This document shows, one piece after another, positions 34,298 through 43,733 of a DNA stretch of 64,000 bases. The notes below the pieces were generated by a model that saw nothing but the letters and a program-made list of their open reading frames with translations, had not been told where the DNA came from and ran no database searches. A program made the position numbers and the translations under genes. Source of the stretch: Coenobita brevimanus. Taxonomy: Eukaryota > Arthropoda > Malacostraca > Decapoda > Coenobitidae. The DNA is taken from assembly GCA_032717465.1 (NCBI GenBank), contig CM064670.1, forward strand, positions 16,926,109 through 16,990,108, written 5' to 3'. The number at the start of each line of letters is the position of its first letter. Position 1 is the stretch's first letter.

Positions 34298-37200
34298 TCA
34301 TCTAGCTCTGATGATTTTGATGTGGCTAAAAATGTTAAGCTTGTCCCTCCTTTTAATGAATCTGATTTAACAAAGTATTTTCAGTTGTTTGAGAGGGTAG
34401 CTACAGGTTTTAATTGGCCCCAAAAGTATTGGCCAGTACTCCTTAAAACTGTTCTCACTGGTAAAGCTCAAGTAACTTATGCATCTTTGCCTCAGGATCA
34501 ATCTGACAATTATGATGTAGTTAAGAGCTTGATTCTTAAGGCCTATGAGCTTGTTCCTGAAGCCTATAGAGTAAAATTTAGGACAACTTATAAGCAAGAT
34601 AAGCAATCCCATGTTGAGTATGCAAAAATCAAAGAAGATCTGTTAGAGCAGTGGTTAAATTCTAAGAATGTGGATTCTGATTTTGGTAAATTTAAGCAGA
34701 TGATTTTGCTGGAGGACTTCAAAAGGTGTATTAATAAAGATGTAAGCCTATATCTTGATGAGAAAAGAATAGATAATTTGTCTGATGCTGCAGTTTTGGC
34801 TGATGAATATGTTCTCACTCACAAGAGATATTCTAAAGAAAAAAGGAAAGCTGAGAGTAAGTACGTTGCCTCTACTCAGAGTACAGGTAACAGGAAAGAG
34901 AATAAAGATGTTGTTTCTCAGGAAGTAAATACCAGCTTCACCTCTAGATTTCAGAAATGTAAATGTACTTATTGTAGTAGGCTTGGTCATACTACAGAGA
35001 AATGTTTCAGGAGACAGCGTGATGTGAACAAAAAGGAGTCTTTAAATATTCAGTCAATTGGTCTAGTGTCCACCCTTGAGAGTTCCCAGAATTCTTTAAC
35101 TGAGTTAAATGAACCTGCTTTGAGGAGTAAATTAAATTCTCATGATGAAGCTCCTCTTCTGAGCAGTAACGTGGGTGACACTCTCAAGAGTTCATGTGCT
35201 AATTTCCTGTCTGATGGATTTGTCAGTCCTCTGGACAGTAATGACAGGAAATCAGTTAAAATATATCGTGATACAGGTGCTTGCCAATCCCTTATGCTGA
35301 CCAGTGTTTTAGGCTCTAATGTTAATTCCTCTGATGAAACTGCAATCTTACAAGGTGTAGGGAATACTTACTTCTCTGTCCCTCTGTGCAGAGTGAATTT
35401 AGAGTCTGGTTTTGTTAATGGTTCTGTTATGGTTGGGTTGGTTGAGACACTCCCAATGTCAGGTGTAACTTTCTTACTTGGAAATGATATTGGTGGAAGT
35501 CAAGTGTGTCCAGCTCCTCAGTTGTCTAGTGAGCCAGTGGCTGTGACCCAGGATTGTGATGTCCCTGATGTGTTCTCTGCATGTGCTGTCACTAGGGCTA
35601 AGTCTAAAGTTACTGGTGACTTAGAGGATAATGATGATGATGATGTTATCCTAGCTGACACTTTTCTTGCTAATTTGGACCACTCACCAGATGAGGCAGT
35701 ACCCCGTAGTGTTGATAATTTGTCTTGTCAAGATTTGGTTGAATTGCAGGTTGCTGACTCTGAGTTGAAAGGTCTAGCTAACTCTGCTTGCAGTGAGGAA
35801 GAGTCAGCTGGTGCTTCTACTTGTTATTATATAAAGTCAGGAGTACTTATGAGGAAGTGGAGACCCCCAACAGCATCAGCCGACTGTGAATGGGAGGTTG
35901 TATATCAAGTTGTCATCCTTCGTGTTTGTAGGCAGAATATCATTAGAGTGGCTCATGATTCCAGTTTGGCAGGACACCTTGGAGTGAGGAAGACTGTGGC
36001 ACGCATTTTGAAACACTTCTACTGGCCAGGTATCTTCAGGGATGTTTCCTGGTATTGTAAGTCTTGTCACACCTGTCAAGTTGTGGGGAAGTGTAATCAG
36101 ACCGAAAAGGTTGCCACTCTAGTTCCCATTCCTCCTTTTGAGGCGCCATTCACCCGTGTGTTGGTGGATATTGTGGGCCCTCTTCCTAAGACTTCTTCAG
36201 GATTTTCTTATGTGTTGACCCTGATTGATATGGCTACTCGTTATCCTGAAGCCATTCCACTTAGAAATATCTCAGCAAAGAACGTGGTTAAGGAAATGCT
36301 AGGGTTCTTCACAAAGTTTGGTCTGCCCAAGGAGGTACAGTCAGAACGGGGAAGTAATTTCATGTCAAATGTTTTCAAGCAGTCTCTGAAAGAGTTGGGC
36401 ATCACCCAGATCACGTCTTCAGCTTACCATCCCCAGACCCAAGGAGCGTTGGAGAGATATCATCAAACACTCAAATCGATGCTCAAGAAATACTGTTTGG
36501 AACATCAGAAAGACTGGGATAAAGGTCTTCCATTCGTTGTATTTGCCGCAAGAGAATCTCCAAATGAATCACCGGGCTTCTCACCTTTTGAACTACTGTT
36601 TGGCCATGAAGTAAGAGGACCCCTTAAGCTATTCAAAGAATGCTGGCTGTCGGAGGAAGATGACGTCAACCTGCTGGAGTATGTGATGAAGTTCAAAGAA
36701 CGGCTGTCCACTGCTTTACAGCTGGCGAGAGAGAATTTAGGAGCTGCTCAGGAGAAGATGAAGACTTGGTATGATAAGAAGTCCAGGTTACACCACTTTC
36801 AGCCAGGAGATCAGGTTTTGATTCTGCTACCGGTGCATGGGCAACCTCTTCAAGCCAAGTTTAGTGGTCCTTATTTCGTGGAGAAGAAACTCAGTGATGT
36901 CAACTATGTCATCGCCACACCAGATCGTAGAAAAAACAAGCAACTTTGTCACATCAACATGCTAAAGTTATATCACGGGCGGGACGAGAATAACCCAGTC
37001 TGCACTGTAGCTGTTCCACCCGAGTTTGCAAGTGAAGCTCTCCCATGCAGCATGAGCCTGAGTGATAGTTTGGGGAAGAATCCTGATATCATGAATGATC
37101 TCCAGACTAAGCTTTCTCATCTACCTCCCGAGGAAAGGCAGGAGTTTTCGGCATTACTGCAGGAGTACCCGCAAGTGTTCCGTGCTACTCCAGGAAAAAC

Positions 37201-38494
37201 CACTGTGTTGATGCATGATGTCGATGTTGGAGACGCAAAGTCAATTAAACTGCCTCCTTACCGTGTGAACCCAGTGAAAGTTCCTCTCATCCAGAAGGAG
37301 CTTGGCTACCTGTTGGACCACAAGATGATTGAGCCCTGTCAGAGCGAGTGGAGTTTTCCTGTCACTTTAGTCCCTAAGCCAGGTGGGTCACAGCGGCTTT
37401 GCATCGACTACAGACGTGTTAATCAGATAACCAGAACAGACACTTTCCCTCTCCCTCGCGTGGAAGATTGCATAGACAAGATTGGAAAGGCTAGGTACAT
37501 AAGTAAGTTTGATTTGTTAAAGGGATACTGGCAAGTACCTATGACTGAACGTGCTAGGGAGATCTCATGTTTTGTAACACTAGGAAAGACTTTTGCATGT
37601 TCTGTAATGCCATATGGTATGAAGAATGCACCAGCCACATTTCAGAAGCTCATGAATGTTGTAACAGAGGGTTTGGCAGGGTGTGTTGTTTATATTGATG
37701 ATGTATTAATCATCAGTGACAACTGGAAAGATCACCTATGGCATGTCAGTAAATTTCTTAAGAATTTGGTTCAGGCTAATCTTGTAGCTAATTTATCAAA
37801 GTGTGAGTTTGGTCAAGCTAAAATTCAGTACCTTGGGTACATAATTGGTGATGGACATGTTGCACCACCAGGAGCTAAGGTTCAGGTTATAAGTGATCTT
37901 CCTAGACCTAAAAGTAGGAAAGAGCTACAAAGATTTTTGGGAACGGTAGGTTATTACAGGAGGTTTGTTCTTAACTTTTCAAATCTTGTATCACCACTTA
38001 CAGACCTACTGAAAAAGGGAGTTAAATTTGTCTGGACCGATAACTGTGAATCCTCTTTCAGCAAGCTTAAAGCTATCCTATTAAGTCAGCCAGTGCTCGC
38101 TACTCCAAATTTTGCTAAGTCTTTTAAGATGGCTGTTGACGCAAGTGATACAGGAGCTGGGGCTTTTTTGCTGCAAGAGGATGATCAGGGTACTGAACAC
38201 CCTGTATCTTATTACAGTAAGAAGTTCACTCCACCTCAAAAGAACTACTCAACTATTGAGAAAGAGCTTTTGGCCTTGATTTTGGGTTTACAGCATTTTT
38301 CATTTTATTTGTGTTCTGGTGTTGACCCCATAGTCATTTATACCGATCATAACCCACTGAAATTTCTTAGTAAGTTTAAAGATAAAAATCAGAGATTGAC
38401 AAGATGGAGTCTACTTCTTCAGGAGTATTCATTAGACATACAACATGTCAAGGGGAAAGAAAATGTTATTGCAGATTGCTTATCTAGACTTTAG
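34298..38494 (+). CDS. gag-pol: Gmr1-like gag-pol: capsid, zinc knuckle, protease, integrase, RT, RNase H
   Basis: About 1,390 uninterrupted codons. The capsid region is SCAN-like (A-Y-E-L-V-P-E-A-Y-R, M-I-L-L-E-D-F, A-A-V-L-A-D-E-Y-V). A CX2CX4HX4C knuckle (CTYCSRLGHTTEKC) lies near 34966-35007. Protease has R-D-T-G-A near 35266. Integrase has an HHCC finger (H-D-S-S-L-A-G-H; C-K-S-C-H-T-C, 35950-36080), L-V-D-I-V-G-P near 36163, Q-S-E-R-G-S-N-F near 36340 (Glu where Asp is usual) and G-A-L-E-R-Y-H near 36445, then a GPY/F module near 36865. RT has L-C-I-D-Y-R-R and catalytic YIDD near 37690. RNase H has V-D-A-S, I-E-K-E-L and Y-T-D-H, and the frame ends A-D-C-L-S-R-L. There is no ATG at the start of this stretch, so translation would need read-through of the upstream TGA. 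Confidence 0.9.
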   Translation, partial: SSSSDDFDVAKNVKLVPPFNESDLTKYFQLFERVATGFNWPQKYWPVLLKTVLTGKAQVTYASLPQDQSDNYDVVKSLILKAYELVPEAYRVKFRTTYKQDKQSHVEYAKIKEDLLEQWLNSKNVDSDFGKFKQMILLEDFKRCINKDVSLYLDEKRIDNLSDAAVLADEYVLTHKRYSKEKRKAESKYVASTQSTGNRKENKDVVSQEVNTSFTSRFQKCKCTYCSRLGHTTEKCFRRQRDVNKKESLNIQSIGLVSTLESSQNSLTELNEPALRSKLNSHDEAPLLSSNVGDTLKSSCANFLSDGFVSPLDSNDRKSVKIYRDTGACQSLMLTSVLGSNVNSSDETAILQGVGNTYFSVPLCRVNLESGFVNGSVMVGLVETLPMSGVTFLLGNDIGGSQVCPAPQLSSEPVAVTQDCDVPDVFSACAVTRAKSKVTGDLEDNDDDDVILADTFLANLDHSPDEAVPRSVDNLSCQDLVELQVADSELKGLANSACSEEESAGASTCYYIKSGVLMRKWRPPTASADCEWEVVYQVVILRVCRQNIIRVAHDSSLAGHLGVRKTVARILKHFYWPGIFRDVSWYCKSCHTCQVVGKCNQTEKVATLVPIPPFEAPFTRVLVDIVGPLPKTSSGFSYVLTLIDMATRYPEAIPLRNISAKNVVKEMLGFFTKFGLPKEVQSERGSNFMSNVFKQSLKELGITQITSSAYHPQTQGALERYHQTLKSMLKKYCLEHQKDWDKGLPFVVFAARESPNESPGFSPFELLFGHEVRGPLKLFKECWLSEEDDVNLLEYVMKFKERLSTALQLARENLGAAQEKMKTWYDKKSRLHHFQPGDQVLILLPVHGQPLQAKFSGPYFVEKKLSDVNYVIATPDRRKNKQLCHINMLKLYHGRDENNPVCTVAVPPEFASEALPCSMSLSDSLGKNPDIMNDLQTKLSHLPPEERQEFSALLQEYPQVFRATPGKTTVLMHDVDVGDAKSIKLPPYRVNPVKVPLIQKELGYLLDHKMIEPCQSEWSFPVTLVPKPGGSQRLCIDYRRVNQITRTDTFPLPRVEDCIDKIGKARYISKFDLLKGYWQVPMTERAREISCFVTLGKTFACSVMPYGMKNAPATFQKLMNVVTEGLAGCVVYIDDVLIISDNWKDHLWHVSKFLKNLVQANLVANLSKCEFGQAKIQYLGYIIGDGHVAPPGAKVQVISDLPRPKSRKELQRFLGTVGYYRRFVLNFSNLVSPLTDLLKKGVKFVWTDNCESSFSKLKAILLSQPVLATPNFAKSFKMAVDASDTGAGAFLLQEDDQGTEHPVSYYSKKFTPPQKNYSTIEKELLALILGLQHFSFYLCSGVDPIVIYTDHNPLKFLSKFKDKNQRLTRWSLLLQEYSLDIQHVKGKENVIADCLSRL

Positions 38495-38545
38495 ACAGAT
38501 TGTTTTAGAGTAATAAGAAATTTCCTTTGTAAATTTCTTTTTCTT

Positions 38546-38555
38546 TGTGGGGAGG
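38546..38555 (+). other. Polypurine tract
   Basis: TGTGGGGAGG immediately before the 3' LTR, the usual plus-strand primer position. Confidence 0.75.
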
Positions 38556-39305
38556 TGTTACATAGCCTATGATTTCATCATCCTTTGTGTAATTCTAACG
38601 TACAGTATGCTGCATGTTTGATCACGAGCGTGTTCTACCTCACTCCCCCTTCTACCCTTATAGTAGAGTAAGTCGTTCTTTCTATTGTTCAGAGCAGGAT
38701 TGTCAACTCTTTGTCCCCTCTGGCTTCATTTGCACGTCCTTCTTACAAGTTGTATCAAGCTCTGCCGGCCCCTATATAATGAGCTCAGTCTCTGCATTAA
38801 TTGCCACTTAGATCTACTCCTCATTTTGCTCACATCTCTGTCCTCCCCTGTACAGTTGTTATTATTGTGAGTGCTCAGGAAGTCTCCAGCCATCTAGCAG
38901 CTGTGTAATTTGAGTATAAGTGTTATTACATTTTTTCCTTGTACTGTATAGCATGAGGTGTTGATCCGTAGGCCTGGTGAGGTTTTTGTGATTCATGTGT
39001 TTTTATGTCAGTCATTTTTGATAATATTTTGCATCTGTAATAATATATCTTGCATTAACTGAGCATTATCTGGTTTTCTCATTTTATCAGGGCTGACTTA
39101 GATAAATTTACCCTTGCTAATTTCGTGTTAATAGAGGCTATTGCAGTTAACCATATATTCAACCTGTTTTTTGCCATTACATTATCCTTATGAGTCCTGA
39201 ATGTTTAGTTGTTAGTTTGAGCATTAAACTTTAACTTAGAATTTTACCTAACTATTTCGTTTTGAACCTGGAACTTTGCGGGACACTTTTCTCTGTTCCG
39301 TAACA
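38556..39305 (+). repeat. 3' LTR of the Gmr1-like element
   Basis: 750 bp, colinear with the 5' LTR. Differences are scattered single bases plus one extra C in CGGCCCCTATATAATGAG. Followed by GTAT and a TA tract. Confidence 0.95.

Positions 39306-39371
<66 letters not shown>
39306..39371. repeat. (TA)n microsatellite
   Basis: Follows the Gmr1-like 3' LTR. Its first bases GTAT form the target duplication. Confidence 0.95.
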
Positions 39372-39373
<2 letters not shown>

Positions 39374-41654
39374 CCTTTCATGCTCCGATTCTGAGGATAA
39401 GGTTTATTTGCTTGCAGGACAACCTGTGATAATTGTATATGAATTATTATCCTGGGTAACCTTTAAAATGAAAGGCCTTGTTATGTCAGTATCGGATTTA
39501 TTCACACGAAAATGATATGTATGATCATGATGATCGGGATAGATATTGACAGAATAACCCTTGTCGCTGGATGCGCTCTCGACTCTTTATCTCGGTGACA
39601 GACTGTAGTAGACAGAGAGAAAAGGAATCTTCCCAAAGTGAACCAATAAAGTGTTCATTACTCAGTTTGTACTCCGACCGACGTGATGGAACATTTATCA
39701 AGAGGATATTGGCTGTCTTCTAGGTGGCATTATAGACTTCGTAGATCCCTTTCCTAGGCAGTTTACGAGTACAGTATTTTGCATATTACACCTCAACAGT
39801 TTTTATACTTATATCACTTTAAAATTGGCATTTGACAGTAATATTATACATGATAATACTGAGCTGTATTGGGCTACATAGATCACAATGAAAATGATAG
39901 TATGAAATCTCCAGATTAACTTGGAATGCAAGTGTCAGTCTATTTCCGGTCTCGGTGTGAACACATCCCCAACTCAAGCCAGTGCTGATGCGTTGCTGAA
40001 TATGTCCACTGCTCGAGGACAGTTTATATCCTCAAAACATTATGTAAAAAAAAAAAAAATGCATATGACTACGCAGACCATTCATGTTTTTCATTAAGCC
40101 TCCATTTCCAGGTTATTTTGAGGTGGATACTGCCATCCGGAGATACTGCCGTCCAGAGATATTTGTTAATTTTCGCTTACCTTTAAAAAGTCCATATTTC
40201 ATAAGCTGTCCATGCTGTCTTAAATAATTAGGAACAAATAGAGAGCAGTTTCACCTTCATGATGCCATTAGGTGTAGGCCGCAATATCGATTGGAGAAGG
40301 AACTAGTACAAGTTTTTTTTTTTTTTTTTTTTTTCCGGACTGCAGCGGAACACAAGAATGCAAGTTCCGCTTTGACTCTCACCATACCAGTCTGGCACCC
40401 CACCCCTGCCACCACCACTACGAACGCTCACCTCTGGCTTCTGCTGTCACTCAAGATCGATCCGCATGTCTTTTACGCTGTTCTGCACCTCATTTTCTAC
40501 TCTTACTTTGCGTCACGTTTGTTTACAACGAAATTACATTCGGGAACACTAAACTACTGCGTTGGTGTCTTGGGTGCTGCAATGGAACTAGGTTTAATAT
40601 AAAGACTTAAAAGAGGGTCCTGTTCAGGAGTAAGTTGCTTGAAAAAAAGGAGGTGCCGCGAAGCCTCCTATGCCACCTTGATTATAGACCTCAGTGAATT
40701 GTCTATCGATACGACTGATATCTCGCCTGGAAATATCATAATTGTTCACTCTAACTATAGCCAACGCATTTCAGACGCCATATTGTGACGTTACAACTGA
40801 TTGGACCAAAGCCTATAATTTTGTGCGTTATCCTAATCATTATTGTAAACCCATACCTCTGGCTCCCTACCGTCTTGATCTTTACGTGGCCGTTTGGCTT
40901 TGGTACACCAGTTAATGACAGATGATAAACATGTTCAGGAGAAACATGCGCTACCAAATTGTAAAAAGAAAGAACAAAAGTACCATGGATAAAGTTTGGG
41001 CCAAGAATGAACAACTTACTTGTTCCAGGTTATAAAAGACGATTTCCTTCAGGTCATGCAATACTCTGCAGCCACTGAGTAAAACTTTGAGCTGGACTGC
41101 ATTGATTTCTTACACTCCTTATCTCTTAAGTGTGGAGAACGGAGGGAGAGTGGGGCGGGATAAATGGTAGGTAGCCGGTGCTGGGGAGGGGGATGACTGG
41201 CATGTTTTTGCAATGGGAATGGGGATGAGTGAGAGACTGCCGCAACTGGGGTAAATGGGAGGTTATTGTTTCGTGGGACGGGGAGGGAGCGCTGTCGGGG
41301 AAGGGGTGGGTAGATCATCATCACTATTCGAGGGGGACGAATGGGTGGTTGTTACAATTCGGGTGGGAGGGGGAGGGTAGAAGAAGACATTTTACTTATC
41401 AGAGGTGGGTCATAAGATAAAGCAACTCAAGCTGGAGATACACAGGGTCTGGAATACCACGCGAGTCCAGTGAATTTTTTCATTGTGATTTTTGCTACTT
41501 CTTGATGTTATTCACCTTACAGTATGAAAGGCCTCTCCTACTGAATGAATTAATGAAGGCCACATCAAGTCCTCCTGGCCGAAAAGTCTCTTTAGGCTAA
41601 ATACGAGATTATGATAGTAGCAGGAACAAAATACATTACGTCATCGGAGCAGCA
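39372..41654. other. Unassigned 2.3-kb stretch
   Basis: No coding frame with family motifs, no RNA gene and no matched terminal repeats recognised. Contains a poly-A run near 40046-40058, a poly-T run near 40313-40334 and a G-rich patch (41120-41400). If a host gene or regulatory element exists in this window, this and 13440-14491 are the places left for it, but I see no positive sign. Confidence 0.5.
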
Positions 41655-41875
41655 GCCGTAGTAGTAATAACAGCAGTAGTAGTAGTACTACTACTACTAC
41701 TAGTAGTAGTATAGTGCTATTGTTACTACTACTACTCGTAGTAGCAGTACTACGACTGCTATTATTACTACTACTACAATTGTAGTTATTATTATCATAA
41801 TAGTAATAATAATAATAATAATAATAATTATTATTATTATTATTATTTTTATTAGTTGTTGTTGTTGTTGCTCTT
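41655..41875. repeat. Trinucleotide tract with inverted AGT/ACT blocks and (ATT/AAT)n
   Basis: Runs of AGT turn into ACT and back (41660-41785), then ATA/AAT/ATT units and GTT. Because AGT and ACT are complementary, the tract contains many overlapping self-complementary stretches. Confidence 0.9.
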
Positions 41876-42094
41876 GTTGCTGCTGTTAATGTTGCAACCC
41901 CAGGCTTATCTGAACCTGATGCCGATGAACTACTGACAGGTTTCCCTCCTCCTGCAGTCTACCATCCTCCTTCCCGGGGATAGGATGGGGGTTGAGGGAC
42001 GTTTGTATAACCGGGCAGTGGAGCAGCTCGGTTATATCACAGCCACCACATAAAGGCACCCCTCTCCAGCACCATATAATCGCAGTCAAGTGGT

Positions 42095-42200
42095 TTGTGG
42101 GAGGCAATGGCAGAGTCGGATGAGAGGTGGCCTGCAATCCAGTTGGACCTGGGTTCAATTTCCTGCTTTCAGGGAACAATTTAAGGATTTGAATTTCATC
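42095..42200 (+). mobile_element. Candidate tRNA-derived SINE head
   Basis: CAATGGCAGAGTCGGATGAG contains TGGCAGAGTCGG, an excellent Pol III A box. About 45 bases on is CTGGGTTCAATTTCCTG, a good B box. Spacing fits a tRNA-like promoter. The A box to B box region does not fold as a normal tRNA by eye, so a decayed tRNA or a SINE is likelier. Only one copy is in the window. Confidence 0.4.
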
Positions 42201-42402
42201 ACAGCAGACTTTACTGATCTACCAAATTACCCGCCGATATGCCTTAAAAACACCCCTGTTAATACCAACAAACCAGAGACAGACCTAGCATGTATTCAAT
42301 ATGCAAGGTGATTGTTAGCGCCGAAGTGGTGACATGTGGAGGTGAAGTACGTAGGACAAAGGCTGGGCGTCAGGGAACAGGCTATGAAGCCAATGCACAT
42401 AG

Positions 42403-43656
42403 TCTATCTATCTATCTATATACCTAGGCTGCTTCCCCCAAGGAAAGGGAGGTAGCCGAGACAGGACGACACACTCCCCATTTACTCATCCATTTAAACA
42501 CATTCATTCACATCTTAGCCCCAAAGGGGAGAACGGACAGATCCTCACCGCACCACACCGCACAAGGGTCAACTGCGCAATGCAATCAGTGACATCCGCA
42601 GCAGGGCCCGACAGCAGAGCTGGTTTACCCCTGCCACATCATAACATACCCATCCCCTTACCCGCACCTGACCTGACTAGCTGATCAGACCAAATGCGGG
42701 AGAATATCCCCTCAGGGCTGCGTCATCACTTATTTATTCACAATTTCTCTCCATTTATTTCTGTCACGCACAGCCACTCTTCCTTGCTCGACAGACATCC
42801 CTCTCGCATCCAGCGCTCTCTTCACACTATCCATCCATCCTATTCGTGGTCTTCCTCTCAGCCTTACACCTCTCACATCAGATCTAGTTATCTTTTTCAC
42901 CAATCGCTCATTATCCATTCTCTCCATATGCCCAAACCATCGCAACACCCTCTGCTCAACTCTACCAGCCATCTCCTGAACAACTCCAGTTCTCCTTCGC
43001 ACTTCATCATTTCGCACCCGATCCATACGCGTCACTCCACACATACTCCTCAGACACCTCATCTCCATTACATTCAAACTTTTCCTCTCTGCTACACCCA
43101 TATTCCATGTTTCAGCCCCATATAATGCAGTCGGTACCACAACACCCTCATACAGCCTTCTCTTTACATCCATTCTAAGCGAACGACATTTAAACACTTT
43201 TTTCATTCCTCCCAGCACCTTTCCTACTTCATTTATTCTAGACTTCACTTCTGCATCTATTCTTCCATCCACAGCAACATGTGACCCTAGATATTTAAAA
43301 CAATCTACCTCCTCAAGCAACTCACCATTCAAAACTATATTCATCCCCCTACCATCTATCAACCTCGTACACTTCATCACTTTACTCTTATTCTCATTTA
43401 CTTTCAAATTCCTCCTTTCACACACCCTTCCAAACTCCTCTACCAACTGTCTCAATCTCTCCTCTGAATCAGTCACCAGTGCAGTATCATCTGCAAACAG
43501 CAGCTGCTTCAGATTCCAATCTCCACCATCAACATTTACCAGACTCAGACCACCTAAAACTCTTGCATTCACCTCCCTTACAACACCATCCATGTAAATA
43601 TTAAACAACCAAGGTGACATCACACATCCCTGTCGCAGCCCCACTCTCACGGGAAA
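42403..43656 (-). pseudogene. LINE-C copy 2: 5'-truncated, RT C-terminal half open
   Basis: Minus strand. An open frame (43704-42730) starts within foreign sequence and enters LINE-C at V-R-V-G-L-R-Q-G-C-V-M-S-P. It contains FADDTALV, F-K-Y-L-G, M-C-G-V-T-R-M-D and W-F-G-H-M-E-R-M, ending in R-D-K-N-K-W-R-E-I-V. The 3' UTR (to 42424) matches copy 1, and the tail reads as GATA units on the minus strand. Unlike copy 1 it has no internal stops over the shared region. The 5' junction is at about 43656. No clear target duplication seen. Confidence 0.85.
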
Positions 43657-43733
43657 CAAAAAAATAAAGGACAACACTGAATCCCTAAGGAAAATAAAAT
43701 GCATTTTATCATTTGAACCACATTATGAATAAT

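Larger units (their letters stand above)
33113..39305 (+). mobile_element. Complete Gmr1-type Ty3/Gypsy retrotransposon with integrase before RT
   Basis: A 6.2-kb element with two LTRs (749 and 750 bp), PBS, gag-pol and polypurine tract, flanked by the 4-bp duplication GTAT (33109-33112 and 39306-39309). The LTRs begin TGTTAC and end GTAACA. Coding order is gag (with SAP-like N-terminus and SCAN-like capsid), zinc knuckle, protease, integrase, RT, RNase H. Integrase upstream of RT is the order of Ty1/copia elements and, within Ty3/Gypsy, the hallmark of the Gmr1 group. It inserted in a TATATGTATATA-type site beside a SINE-1 head. By my count the LTRs differ by about 16 substitutions and one indel, so the insertion is fairly recent. 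Confidence 0.92.

Noticed and set aside
40291..40602. 103-codon frame starting near the poly-T run
   Set aside because: The frame is partly homopolymer (poly-Phe) and shows no family motif.
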